Of a stretch of DNA of 64,000 nucleotides, positions 1-10,856 are shown piece after piece (position 1 is the first letter of the stretch; each line of letters opens with the position of its first letter). This stretch comes from Zea mays (taxonomy: Eukaryota > Streptophyta > Magnoliopsida > Poales > Poaceae), in NCBI RefSeq assembly GCF_902167145.1, contig NC_050099.1:242432588-242496587 (forward strand), read 5' to 3'. The notes beneath the pieces are model-generated. The model was not told the DNA's origin and searched no databases. It was given only the letters and a program-made list of their open reading frames with translations. The translations under genes were made by a program, and so were the position numbers.

Positions 1-2
1 AA

Positions 3-1783
3 ATGGCCGAAGCGCTATCCACAGAAAAAATTGCAGAAGTGGAAAAACCAACTGAAGAAAAAGTACCAGAAATTGTGAGTCCTGCAGCAAATGTTGAGAC
101 AACAAAAAATCAAAAAGCGCCAGCAGTGACTCCAAAAAGAAGAAGAATGGCGAATGTGCTAGATGTACTAGAAACAATTAAGACTTCAAGCACATCTCCG
201 AAGAAGGCTGTTGTTACTCCTGAAACAACAGCTGAAATTTCTGGTTCTACAGCTCCAGGGCAAGAAATTGAAGCCGAAGCTGGGCCCTCAGAGTCCGCAA
301 AGGCAAAAACCTTGGAAAGTGAGGCAGAAAAAATAACAAAGCCAACCTTTGCTGAAGAAACTGGTGTTGTTACCCCCGAAGCATCCTCCAAAATTCGTGA
401 TTATATTTTTCGTCATGCTTCGGGGAAAAAATTATCAGAAAAAGAAGAACAAGAGGCCCAACACTATGCCCAAAAGTTGAAATATCCAAAGGGGGCGTTG
501 ATATTTAATGGCAGTGGAGAAGAAGATTTCTTGTATTGTCTCCCCGACAGCAAAGAAATTTCTGTCTGTCGGGAGATGAGCAGAAGCTTCGGATTCCCAA
601 CTTTAGAAGACGGACTTTCGGTGCTGTCAAAAAACGATCTGGCTGACAGTCTAGCTTACAACAGTTTAAAGGTGCGACAAATGGAATTCTTGTATTTTTG
701 TCGAGTTCAAAATTTTTCGTTTGTTTAAAACTATTGACACAGACATGCTCGTGTTTGCAGGGCCTGATACTCAGCAATGCCCTCAGGGCACAGAAAGATG
801 CTGAAGACGAAGGTTGTACTATAGCCCTGAGCAACCTTCGTTCCGAAGTAATTGAACTGAGGAACGAAGGTCTCGAAAAAGACAAAATATTATACTCATT
901 AATAGATAAAATAAAGGAGGACGAAGCTGCTTTTAAAAGTCAAGCTGAAGCTCAGAAACGCGAAATTGAAGACCTTCGGAAACAACTGGCCAGAGCCAAA
1001 GAAGAACGTATACTTGAAGAAACAAAGCGTGAACTCAGCGATCAATGGGCAGATCACCTAGAAGTGACTGTTGAAGAGCTTCGTTCATCCAAAAAGAGAT
1101 GCTACAATAAATCTATAGATTGTGTTAAAAAATTAAAGGCTAGCTTCGCCAAGGTCGGCGCATTCTCAAGTGAAGAAAACTTTTCGAGAGGCAATCCCGA
1201 AGGTGTCATTGAATGGATTGACCATGAAGCTGAAGCCTTCGAAGAAATTTTAAATAGCCGAGGAGATATATGTGCCTTCTCTGGCGCCAGAGGGATTGCC
1301 ACTATTTTAGAGAAGAAGGGCTGCGAACACGTAAAAATTTTAGCACAGTCCGAAGCTGCTTTGTCCTTTGAAGATACAAAAGATCCTTCGGCCGAAGCTA
1401 GTATAACTGGTGGAAAGTTTTTTACTGATATCTGGGATAATGGTGGCCGAGAGATGGCCGGAGAAATTATTCGAAGAAGTGAAAAGGGTATTCACGATGC
1501 TAGAGAAGTAGCTGAGGCTGCTAAAAAGAGCGCAGGGGCCGAAGGTCAATTAGGTATCAACTAATAGTTTTTATCGTGTTGTAATCTTAGGCTTTAAGAT
1601 TTGTTTATGATTTGTAATAGCAAAGTAGCCGTGTCCTGTCCTTCCTCAGATCCTACTGAAGTATCTCCGGGTGCACGGCCTAAGGGTGACGATGAGATTA
1701 AAAAGATGGCTGAAGCTATTATGGATGAGGTTATCGATCGACTGTTGAACGAAGCTGCAGAAGTGGTACTTAGGGAAGACTAG
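3..1783 (+). CDS. Antisense three-exon gene of Z1, 5' part outside the window
   Basis: Three exons are visible: a partial exon 1 to 671, exon 2 at 761-1553 and exon 3 at 1650-1783. Intron 1 (672-760, GTGCGA...TTTGCAG) is phase 0 and intron 2 (1554-1649, GTATCA...CCTCAG) is phase 1. Reading through intron 1 hits a stop at 728, so splicing is needed. The visible protein has a Lys/Pro/Glu-rich linker, then a long Glu/Lys/Arg-rich helical, coiled-coil-like stretch from the start of exon 2, and a short conserved C-terminus ending VVLRED. Exons 2 and 3 have exactly the lengths seen in Z2 and Z3 and are open. Function is unknown; the intact copies have an N-terminal region resembling the Pfam 'putative gypsy type transposon' family (Transposase_28). 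It is oriented against gag. Confidence 0.75.
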
Positions 1784-2280
1784 ATGCTATTGTAAAAACA
1801 TTTTAAATGTAACACGTGTAATATCTTGTAATCTTGTATGTAACATATTTGTTTTATTTTTCTTTATGGTTTAATTCTTTACGATGCATGAAACTTTTCA
1901 TACATACCTTTTTTGAGTCTTTGGCGAAAAACACCTTCCCTTCTTTTCATGCTTCGTGAAGAAAAATTTTTATGTATCACAACAATGTCCATAGCGCTCA
2001 GATGAAGAATATCCAAGCTTCGTGAAAACATTCTCCGAAGCTATACTCCGAAGTTGAAGATTGTGTCTCCTTGTGACAATACGATTTTCACTCTTTCAAA
2101 GCATACTTCCGAAGATCAATATTGTGTCCCCCGCTTGTACCATATGCAACATGATGTATGATGCTTATGCTATGCAAAATGATGTGATGATGTTATGTTA
2201 CGTAGATGGCATTTGTTCCGAAAGATACACACATATCCCCACACAATATTTTTGTATCAGCGCTGATTCTTCGCTGTAAG
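1784..2280. other. Z1 spacer between the antisense gene and the tandem repeat
   Basis: AT-rich non-coding DNA with no ORF resembling the other copies. It holds one diverged copy (about 2075-2135) of the 62-bp unit that is expanded fourfold in Z2. It presumably contains the 3' end of the antisense transcript, but I see no decisive polyadenylation signal. Confidence 0.5.
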
Positions 2281-2460
2281 CTCTGCATTCCCTTAGGAAC
2301 GTCTTTGGAGCTTCTTCGCCTTTTACTTAGGCGGTATAAGCTCTGCATTCCCTTAGGAACGTCTTTGGAGCTTCTTCGCCTTTTACTTAGGCGGTATAAG
2401 CTCTGCATTCCCTTAGGAACGTCTTTGGAGCTTCTTCGCCTTTTACTTAGGCGGTATCAG
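2281..2460. repeat. 60-bp tandem repeat, three units (Z1)
   Basis: Three consecutive 60-bp units (2281-2340, 2341-2400, 2401-2460) are identical apart from the last few bases. The unit begins ctctgcattcccttaggaac and ends with gcggtat. It lies between the 3' end of gag and the 3' end of the antisense gene. Z2 has three units and Z3 a degenerate set. The period is a multiple of three, so it is open in several frames on both strands; those ORFs are by-products. Confidence 0.95.
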
Positions 2461-2769
2461 CGTTGACTTTTCGCTGTATGCTCTGCATTCCTTTTGGAAC
2501 GACTTTGGAGCAGAAAACTTACACTGCGCTCCCTTCGGAACGACTTTTTGTGACTTCGTCAGACTTACTCTGCGTTCCTTAGAACGACTTTTGTTGCTTC
2601 GAAGAATTTTCGATAATCCGAAGGTCCTTTTTATTATCACAAACCTGTGAAGAAAACATATTTTTCTTGTAGGAATCAACGAAACTAATTACATGAAACC
2701 TAAAACAATGTCCTTTATTACAGAAAATAAAACTGAATGAAAAAGATTGCTATTAAGGTAGGATATTTG

Positions 2770-4287
2770 TCAATAGATGTGCTTTGATTCTGGCACGGTG
2801 CTGTTGACCGTGCGAGCTTCGGACTGTTCTCTGAAGTCCCTTTGATGTGGAGCATATTGGCTCCCTTCTGGCTGCTGGCCTTGTTGCAACGGAGGTGGAG
2901 GCGGAGGCTGTTGCCAGGAAGCTTGAGGCTGACTCGCCGAAGCAGCAGAGACTGCAGGATGGTTGCCCACATATTCTGGGATGTAGGGCGAATGATACGA
3001 AGCTGTATGCATGACCTGCTTCGGCTGGGCTTGCTGTGCTGCTGCTTCAGCTATTTCCTTTTGCTTCTGTATAGTGACATGGCACATCCTGGTAGTATGG
3101 CCTTTGTTTTCACCGCAGAATAAGCAAAAGATTCTTCTCGGTTGATCGCCAAATCTTCCTCCGAAGCCCCTGGCGCCTCTGCCTCTTGGAGCTGGTGGCC
3201 GGAAGGAGCTTTGCTGTTGTCCAGAAGCCTGTGAGGAGCATTGTGGCCTTTGCTGTTGGCTCCCTCTGTCATCATTTTGTGTAGAATTGTGAATTGATCT
3301 CACATGCCTCGGGTAAAACCTTCCTCCGAAGCCCCTGGTCATTTCAGAAAACCTGAAAGCCTCCTCCCTTCTTTGGCGAAAATCATTGTCGGCCCGAATG
3401 TATTCATCCATTTTCTGGAGAAGCTTCTCCAAAGTTTGAGGAGGCTTCCTGGCGAAGTACTGAGCTGACGGGCCTGGCCGAAGCCCCTTGATCATGGCCT
3501 CGATGACAATTTCATTGGGCACCGTTGGTGCCTGTGCCCTCAAACGCAAGAACCTTCGGACATATGCCTGAAGGTATTCTTCGTGGTCCTGAGTGCACTG
3601 GAACAGAGCCTGAGCAGTGACCGGCTTCGTCTGAAATCCTTGAAAGCTGGTTAACAACAAATCCTTCAGCTTCTGCCATGAAGTGATCGTTCCTGGTCGA
3701 AGGGAAGAATACCAGGTTTGAGCAACACTTCTGACAGCCATAACGAAAGATTTGGCCATGACTGAAGCATTGCCACCATACGAGGACACTGTTGCTTCGT
3801 AGCTCATCAAAAACTGCTTCGGGTCTGAGTGGCCATCAAATACGGGGAGCTGAGGCGGCTTGTAGGACAGAGGCCAAGGTGTAGCCTGTAACTCAGCGGA
3901 CATGGGAGAAGCATCATCAAAAACAAAATTCCCATGATGGAAATTGTCATACCAGTCATCTTCGTTGGGAAAGCCCTCCTGATGAAGGTCTTGATGCTGA
4001 GGCCTTCGGTGTTGCTCATCCTGAGCAAGATGACGAACTTCTTCAGAGGCTTCATCTATCTGCCTCTGCAGTTCAACTAGCCTGGCCATCTTCTCCTTCT
4101 TGCGTTGAACCTGCTGCTGAAGGATTTCCAGATTCTGAATCTCCTGATCTAGATCATCCTCCGGAGGTGTTGGACTGGTAGCCTTCCTCTTTTGGCTTCG
4201 TGCCTCTCTAAGAGAAAGGACGTCTTGATTGGGGTCCAGCGGCTGTAGCGTGCCAGCCCCTGGTGCTGAAGCCTTCTTCGGCGGCAT
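2770..4287 (-). CDS. gag of Z1 (505 aa, intact)
   Basis: Start is the ATG at 4287 (MPPKKASAPG); the open frame upstream begins at a non-ATG codon. Visible regions in order: a Lys/Glu-rich helical stretch near residues 45-85, a capsid-like Retrotrans_gag region near 150-290 (SSLRPGTITSWQKLKDLLLT), an Arg/Gly/Gln-rich stretch, a zinc knuckle near residue 390 (CLFCGENKGHTTRMC), and a Pro/Gln-rich tail ending SKHIY. The knuckle spacing is C-X2-C-X5-H-X4-C, one residue longer than the usual X4. The expected role is assembling cytoplasmic virus-like particles and packaging RNA. No pol frame follows. Length is identical in Z2 and Z3. Confidence 0.92.
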   Translation of the reverse strand: MPPKKASAPGAGTLQPLDPNQDVLSLREARSQKRKATSPTPPEDDLDQEIQNLEILQQQVQRKKEKMARLVELQRQIDEASEEVRHLAQDEQHRRPQHQDLHQEGFPNEDDWYDNFHHGNFVFDDASPMSAELQATPWPLSYKPPQLPVFDGHSDPKQFLMSYEATVSSYGGNASVMAKSFVMAVRSVAQTWYSSLRPGTITSWQKLKDLLLTSFQGFQTKPVTAQALFQCTQDHEEYLQAYVRRFLRLRAQAPTVPNEIVIEAMIKGLRPGPSAQYFARKPPQTLEKLLQKMDEYIRADNDFRQRREEAFRFSEMTRGFGGRFYPRHVRSIHNSTQNDDRGSQQQRPQCSSQASGQQQSSFRPPAPRGRGARGFGGRFGDQPRRIFCLFCGENKGHTTRMCHVTIQKQKEIAEAAAQQAQPKQVMHTASYHSPYIPEYVGNHPAVSAASASQPQASWQQPPPPPPLQQGQQPEGSQYAPHQRDFREQSEARTVNSTVPESKHIY

Positions 4288-4361
4288 GACGAAGGTGATG
4301 CTTGCCGAAGATGTCAAAAAACTTCAGAAATGGAAGTGAGTTCACCGGAGGTGGGCGCCAA

Positions 4362-5002
4362 TGTTGGAGACTTGTTCTCAAGTGCTAGGAGTTAAGAACA
4401 AGGCAACATAGAAAATGTTAATCGTTAACACCCTTCGTCCCCCGAAGCATTATTTCCCTTAGGATATAATGGCTTACGGACGAAGGCTATGAAAGACATA
4501 TCTTCATAAATTCATCAAACAATGACGAAGGATAATATAAAGAATGTAAAAGAACACATGAACAAACATTTATTATTATTGAACATAAACAAAAATATTA
4601 TTAAACTATAAGTGTACCTTCAATCGGAAGGAAACGATAGTACAAACGTGACGCAAAAAGCGAATGCCAAGTCAGCGTGAACAGTACGGGGATACTGTTC
4701 ACATATTTATAGACATGGGACACAACCCTTACAAAATTACATTCATGCCCTTTACATTTGATAATAACTCTATAGTAGTCTATCGAGGTCTGAATAGCCT
4801 TTTCAACTTTAAGTCGGTTCCACTCTCCGCTGTTACGCCGAAGCTTTCCTACTCAACACCTTCGGCTCTGTATCAAGCTTCGTATTATTCCGATCTGCTG
4901 CAATGCCGACTTTAGTCTGAGGGTACCTGTTCACACATTGTACTACAGAAATACTGTTAAATCCTGTTTTTGAGGACCTTCGGACGCCGAAGGTCCCCAA
5001 CA
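4362..5002 (-). repeat. 5' LTR of Z1 (641 bp) with TATA box, stem-loop and adjacent PBS
   Basis: On the minus strand it starts TGTTGGGGACCTTCGG and ends in CA at 4362. The primer-binding site begins immediately inside it (about 4345-4361, minus-strand TTGGCGCCCACC...). The matching tRNA is uncertain; the first bases fit the complement of a tRNA-Asp end. A minus-strand TATA box (TATAAATAT) sits at 4703-4711. Beside it is an inverted repeat, gtgaacagta...tactgttcac (4677-4702), also found in the Z2 and Z3 LTRs. Confidence 0.9.
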
Positions 5003-6905
5003 GTGATCGTGTGGCCGATATTGCATACCCGTTCAGTAGAGTTCTCGGTCTAATCTGGGCGCTTGGCTGAGGATCCAACGATGGAGAATTGCCTATACCC
5101 CTTCGGCCATAGCACTTTGCATAAGAGCCCCCGTAGTATTTAAGAATCAACCCGCAGGACCCCTCGGGTTGGGCTGAGTCTTGAGACCTTTTGCGCTCTA
5201 GCCCCTAGGGTTTCTGATAATAATGCGCCGAGTCCACAGACCAATAAAAATAGAAAATTAAGTATAGAAAATGATTTTTAATACAAAAACAATACTAGAA
5301 ACTTGTATAATTCATATATAATTCATTTTAGCTCCAAATTGAGTCATTCCAGTTGCAATAATTTTGTATTAATATTGTCTACCAACTAGTAGTACTGTTT
5401 AGCCGTGAAACTTGAATTAAAATTATTCATTTGGATTAGTCTATTCTAAGCACTAAATAGTTTCCGAAATTCATAACTTGGTAACCGCAATTCCGAATTT
5501 AGTGGTTCTTGTTTCTACGATCTCGTAACGTCACGTAGATTATTTTATGCAGTTTGATCTTATGTTTGGTGTGATGTTAATTTTATCTATATCATGTTTG
5601 TCTGTATTGCTACGTTTAGCGGTGAGGACACGTGTCATCTGAAAAGCAAGTTGGTACCTGGATTCTCAAGTGCCAGGCAAGTTGTGCCCTTGATCACTTA
5701 CTTTTTCCCAGCCATGTTCTTATTAATTATAATGATCTGCATAGGATAATTTTGATGGGACCCAATAGGTTACCCTAGTTTTGGCTATCTTTATACCTTG
5801 TTTACCACTGAAATATTTCTTTGGGTAGTACCTGCTATTGCTTTATGTGGATTTGGGTATGAAGATACTTTATTCATAATTACTCTTTTATTCTCTTTTA
5901 TTATTACTGTTCATGTTAAGATCATTATGTTAATGGGAACATGGAGCGACCACCCGGGAAAACAGTGCTACCACAAGGGTATAATGGGACGCCCTTGGCT
6001 GATTAACTAGGAAAGCTAGTGGAGGTCTTCCTTACCCGAAAGGGGCAAGGGCAGTAGGGGAGTGGTCAGTGTAGGGAGGTCCTTGGTTGATTTTGCTGCG
6101 ATGGCAGTCAGGCAAGAACCCTGCATTGGAGCTTCCTATAAACTGTAGCGGGTTTTCTGAAGCTAGTGGAACTTTGTAAAGGCCTCGTAGTGTTACCCTG
6201 CCTCGCCTCCTCGGTAGAGGTGTATGGGATTGGCCATCTCTTGGCAGATGGGTAACATGACTTGTGGGTAAAGATGCGCAACCTCTGCAGAGTGTAAAAC
6301 TAGTATACTAGCCGTGCTCACGGTCATGAGCGGCTCAGACCCTCACATGATTAATTTATGGAACTTAAATTTAATTTGACATTTGCATCGCATTTGGGAT
6401 TATTTTACTATTACTTTTCTTTATTATTATTAAGGTTTGGTATTTACTTACACTTAGTAATTGCTAATAAAATTTTGACCAACTTGTAAAAGCAATGCTC
6501 AGCCTCAGCCTTTACTTCATTGATTAGCCTTACACTACATGAACTCCCACCTTTGGTGAGTTCATGCCACATTATTCCCCACGACTTGTTGAGCTATGAA
6601 CGTATGTGAGCTCACTCTTGCTGTCTCACACCCCCCCACAGGAGAAGAGCAGGTGGTTCAGGAGGAGCCACAAGGCGAGGAGTATGATCTGATCTAGGTG
6701 GCGTTTCTCAGTTGACATTTGCGCCGACGATCCTTAGTTCGTTTTATATTTACTCTTTTATTTTGTAATAAGTCTTCCGCTATGTAATAAGTACTCTGAT
6801 TATATTGTGACATTTATCTCTATACACTCTGTTATTATATATGTTGTCTCCTTTGGCGCATGTATGAGATGCACCTGACTTTGTTCCTTAAAACCGGGTG
6901 TGACA
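5003..6905 (-). mobile_element. E: fragment of a Del/Tekay-like Ty3/gypsy LTR
   Basis: The right edge at 6905 reads TGTCACACCCGGTTTTAAGG on the minus strand, a typical LTR start of grass Del/Tekay chromoviruses. The sequence 3' of it on that strand (poly-A-rich, then cagcaagagtgagctcac) is also typical of those LTRs. No coding frame is supported. Z1 interrupts it on the left and the rest is outside the window. Because the minus-strand LTR start faces D, this is the outer edge of E where it inserted into D. The five bases beyond (6906-6910, atgtc) would be its target duplication, which cannot be paired here. Confidence 0.65.
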
Positions 6906-7822
6906 ATGTCCTTGCTCCTAACAGTCTTGCCCGCATAAATATGTTTGACATGATCTGGGAAGATATCCTTCGTGCTTCCTGGTCTCCTCTCAAGGGGTGT
7001 CTCCATGCACCCTTTATTATGAAGATGATCGAAGTGGTCACCCAGACTCGCTTCGAGAAGCCTGTCAAACACCCCCGCTATGTACCGTACTGGGTTGACT
7101 CCAGCAACCCAGCTGCACGTACTAAGCGGGCTCCTGCAGGGTCTGGAGGCCCTGCTTCTTCCGATGAGCCGCCTCCTCAGCCTCCTCATCATGATTCCTC
7201 CTCTCCCACCGCCGATGCCTCACGTCCGATGGATCACAGCGGGAGAGGTAGAGGTCAGGGCCAGGGATTGGGTCAAGGCCGGAGACTGTTTATTCGTCTA
7301 GCCAAGAGCATTACTGGCGCCTTCGCCATGTGCTGCAACCGGGCGATCGAGGAGTCCATGCACAGGCGCCGAACTGAGGCGCTGCATGAGGACTTTTGTT
7401 GTTATGCCACCTCCACGGGTCATCCCTTGCCTCCTGGGCCTCCTCCGCCTCCGACCCCCACCTATCCTGAGAACCTCAATGAGTGGCACCAACAGGAATA
7501 TGGTGTGCCATTCATTACTCCCGAGGATGAGGTCGAGGAGTTTGAAGACTCCTTCTATACCTTGGCTCCTCCTCCTCTTCCCTATTCGGGCCAGGGACCC
7601 ATTCCCGGTGACCCCAGGCCACCCGGCCCCGGTCACTTTACCCCTTCTCCCTACCCGAGTCAGGGACCCATTCCTGGTGATCTGAGGCCTTCTGGCTCTA
7701 ATTACCACCATCCTCCTCCTCCTCATTATCAGGGTTTGTCTTCTGCATCAGGTTTTCCCTCTGGTGATGAGCCTCCTCAAGACTCATCATTCGCGGAAGA
7801 CATGATGCGAACTTTTTTATAG
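6906..7822 (+). CDS. Env-like ORF of Sirevirus D, 5' end lost to the E insertion
   Basis: About 305 codons are open from the E junction to the stop at 7820-7822. The N-terminal part (MFDMIWEDILRASWSPLKGC) is followed by very Pro/Ser/Gly-rich sequence with repeats of SQGPIPGD (about 7590 and 7665), then a short acidic C-terminus. The position, between pol and the 3' LTR and just before purine tracts, is where Sireviruses carry a third ORF called env-like. I see no signal peptide or membrane segment, so an envelope function is not supported. The true start lies left of 6906 in D's original sequence. Confidence 0.6.
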
Positions 7823-8415
7823 AATACCCTTCATGTCATCCTTCCTATCTTCCTCCTTTGGGAGGGTATTGATTCCTAGGCTCTCTCTCTCCCCCTATTT
7901 TTGGTCCTTGCTGCCAAAAAGGGGGAGAAAATCTAAAATCTAAGGATAGCCAAGTCGTTTTTTTATTTGTTTCTTTATTTTTCGTTCTTGGTTATTTTTG
8001 TTTTTTGGTCACTGTTGTGGTTTGTATCTTTTCATCAATGAAAGTAATAAAACATTTGGTATGTTATGCACTATGTTATGATGGTCTTCCGGTCATCATC
8101 ATCTGCCCCATCTGTTTGTGATATTTATATTGCCATAAAATACAAATGATGTGTGTTTAGAAGTAGTCATATGCATCATAGCTTTCTTTATAACACTCTT
8201 GCACCCCTCAGATAATTGTATTTAGTATGGACTTGGTCATTAACCCTAAATGTGCTGCTTACTTGACATATTATGTCAACACACTTGATTCAAAATTTGT
8301 GCACACATTTAGTGGGAGCCATTTATATACAATTCTTTAGAAGAACTTTACCACTTCAAATGTTTATCTTTTTGACCTTATATGTTTTGGCATCAATCAA
8401 CAAAAAGGGGGAGAT
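7823..8415 (+). other. D 3' non-coding region with two polypurine tracts
   Basis: No gene. A purine tract aaaaagggggagaaaa at 7916-7931 and a second, aaaaagggggagat, at 8402-8415 directly before the LTR. The second is the expected plus-strand primer. The first is an upstream copy, as in A and B. The rest is AT-rich. Confidence 0.75.
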
Positions 8416-9869
8416 TGTAAGTGCAATCAACCCTAAGTGAGGGTTTTGGTGATTTAATGACAAAACAAATAAAGGTACTAACAAGTTTGTTTCCAGTATA
8501 TGTTTAGAATGTATAGGAACTAAAGGAAGTATCAAGGGCAAAAGAAACAGATATGCAGTTCACTTGAAGAGACTCCATGCGAAGGATGTATAAAAGTTTA
8601 TGTATATCTTAAGTCGCATGATGTAATTCTTCCTTAGTAGTTTCCGCACAGGTAATGGTGTTTGCTATAGCTCAAGTCTTCAAATTCAAAAGCTATTTTT
8701 GAAAACCAAAAATCTCTTGAACGTTCTATGGTTGACCGTGGTTAGGTTTGAGAAACTGAGAGTGTTCTTATTGAAAAGCAGTTGAACTTCTTTGGCTGTA
8801 GTTCAACTTTATCAGCTGAACTAAACTTCAGCTGAGTTGAGCTTCTTCAGCTGTAGTTGAGCTTTTTCAGCTGAGCTGAACTTCAGCTGAGTTGAATTTC
8901 TTCAACTGCAGTTGAGCTTTTTCAACTGCAGTTGAGCTTTCTCAACTCCAGCTGAACTTCAACTTCAACTGTGAACCACTTTGAACATACACCAATTGAG
9001 CTAGCCTCCGGGCAGTTGAACTAGGGTTCTCTCTCCTAAACTCTCTGGTCAGTCTCTAACCTATTAGCAACAATCTGCCATTCAGACTAGCAAACAGGTC
9101 GATAGAGTTGTCAGGGGCGGTTCAACCACCCCCTAGGGCGGTTCTACCGGTCTAGGTCAACTTGGCCAGACTGTGCGTCAGACTGACAGTCAGACTCACA
9201 GACAGTCTGCTAGACTTGCCAAGGGCGGTTCAACCGGTTTGAGTCAGGATTATGGTTCAAACGATTACATTCATTGCTCTCCTAACTTGAATGCTACTGG
9301 TCACACCCCACACCCCTCTCTTTAATGCTGCTGGTCACACCTACATTTATTGCTCACATAACTTGAGACAAAGACACTCCTCTCTCCCTCTCTCACTCAC
9401 TCAAAACTTGCCCTAGATTCAATTTGATTGAAGGAGCCCTTTGATGTGAGGTTTATGCTTGTGCTCATGAATTTGGTTTTCCTCTCCCATCTCATTCCAA
9501 GTTCTTGAGCTTGTTGCAAACACCTCTTGTGCGTTCTTGGTGTTCTTGAAACCCTAGGTTTTAAGGCGGTTTGAGGTTACTTGGGAGTCTCCAAGTTTAT
9601 GGATGACCCCAAGAAGTTTGTAATCCCCGATCTTGTGAGCAACGTTTGAGATAAGGAATCCCTTGACCTTGGTGGTCGAGTTTTGGAGGATTAGGGTTGA
9701 AAAAGACCCGGCCCTTTTATGGGATCCTCAACGGGGAGTACATCTTTGTAGTGTAGCCAAACCTCGGGATAAATCTTGTGTCTCGTGATCCTGCTTGCTC
9801 TGTGATTGAGATCTTTTGTTTGCAAGATAGATATATATATATTTTCTCGCGCGTGTGGATCTTGTGGTG
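8416..9869 (+). repeat. D 3' LTR, first 1454 bp
   Basis: Starts TGTAAGTGCAATCAACCC at 8416. It is broken at 9869 by element B and resumes at 52540. Within it, 8800-8975 is a degenerate tandem array of ttcagctgagttgaactt-type units with AGCTGA/TCAGCT symmetry, and 9110-9240 holds two or three copies of an ggcggttcaaccgg-type motif. No coding sequence. Confidence 0.8.
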
Positions 9870-10856
9870 TGAAAGGATCACGATGCCCAAGAGGGGGGGG
9901 GGGGTGAATTGGGCTTTTCTAAAAATCAACACTAATTAAAACCTAAGCAAGAGCCCAACTTCACCCTGACAACTAGCAATAAGAGAACAATACTAGAAAC
10001 ACAACAATGCTAAGACAATACTTCAAATACTTGCTAAACAAATACACAATATAAAATGCTTGAATTAAGTGCGAAATGTAAAGCAAGGTTTAGAAGACTC
10101 CTCCAATTTTTCCCGAGGTATCGAAGAGTCGACACTCTCCCCTAGTCCTCGTTGGAGCACCCGTGCAAGGGTATCGCTCCCCCTTGGTCCTCGCAAGAAC
10201 CAAGTGCTCACTATGATATGATCCTTTGCCACTCCGGCGCGGTGGATCCCTCACGTCCGCTTACAAGCTTGAGTCGGGTCACCAACAAGATCTCTAAGGT
10301 GATCACCGAGCTCCCAATGCATGCGGTGTGTGCTATAGGTGGCTCTCGCTAGCGCTAATGAGGTCCAAATACGGGATTAAGATTCTTTAATCACCTCACT
10401 AGGCTTTGTGGTGCTTGCAATGCTCTACCAATGTGTAGGAGTAAATGTGGGCAGCAAGACAATCAATATGGTGGGTGGAGGGGGTATAAATAGCCCTCAC
10501 CCACCAACTAGCTGTTACAGGAATTCTGCTGCGCATGGGCGCACCTGTGCGCCAACGGTCGACTCCAATGACTAGTTCTGACAGCTAGCCGTTGGGCAGA
10601 TGGCACACCGGACAGTCCGATGCGTTGTCCGGTGTGCCACTAAAATTCTTCTTTCGAACTCTGCGCTCTCGGGTTTCTACGCAGGGGAAGGGCCTTCCCC
10701 GGACCAGCCTGGCCCCACATGACAGAGGGCGCACCGGACAGTCCGGTACCCCAAAGCTAGAAACCCTAGTTTCAGTTTTCTTCTATTTTTCAAATCGGTT
10801 TTCGTTCTAACTCGTGAGTATGTTCTAGAGTGACACCTAGCACTATATGTGAGTGT
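9870..10856 (-). repeat. B 3' LTR, distal part
   Basis: The + strand begins TGAAAGGATCACGATGCCC, the reverse of the Sirevirus LTR end, and the segment runs to the A insertion point. The remainder is at 23336-23641. A run of 11 G at 9893-9903 is probably a slippage tract. Compared with B's 5' LTR it lacks a stretch of roughly 80 bp around 10318, and both halves together total 1293 bp against 1445 bp. Confidence 0.88.

Larger units (their letters stand above)
1..5002 (-). mobile_element. Z1: gag-only Ty3/gypsy-type LTR retrotransposon (Zeon/Cinful-like), 3' part cut by window edge
   Basis: The element reads on the minus strand: 5' LTR at 4362-5002, a primer-binding site abutting it, gag at 2770-4287, a 60-bp tandem repeat, then an oppositely oriented spliced gene running off the left edge. 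Its 3' LTR lies outside the window. There is no protease, reverse transcriptase or integrase, so it is non-autonomous. The layout matches Z2 and Z3, which are complete. The TTCGG-rich LTR ends, LTR length and gag-only content resemble maize Zeon; that name is recognition, not a search result. The five bases after the LTR (5003-5007, gtgat) are the expected target-site copy but cannot be paired within the window. Confidence 0.88.

Noticed and set aside
2206..2466. ORFs of Leu-rich repeats (also 40218-40478, 2193-2408 and 40276-40491)
   Set aside because: They are a by-product of the 60-bp tandem repeat whose period is divisible by three. They are open on both strands and lost in Z3.
4664..5150. 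Short ORFs over the Z LTRs (4664-4915, 4833-5150, 55829-56287, 62595-63065)
   Set aside because: LTR non-coding sequence. Apparent conservation between 55829 and 62595 reflects LTR identity within Z3.
6906..7822. Viral envelope function for the Sirevirus third ORFs
   Set aside because: Only position supports it. I see no signal peptide, membrane helix or processing site in D, A or B.
9893..9903. Poly-G runs (also 34248-34260) as G-quadruplex elements
   Set aside because: Single uninterrupted runs at places where other copies have 6-9 G; slippage or sequencing error is the simpler reading.
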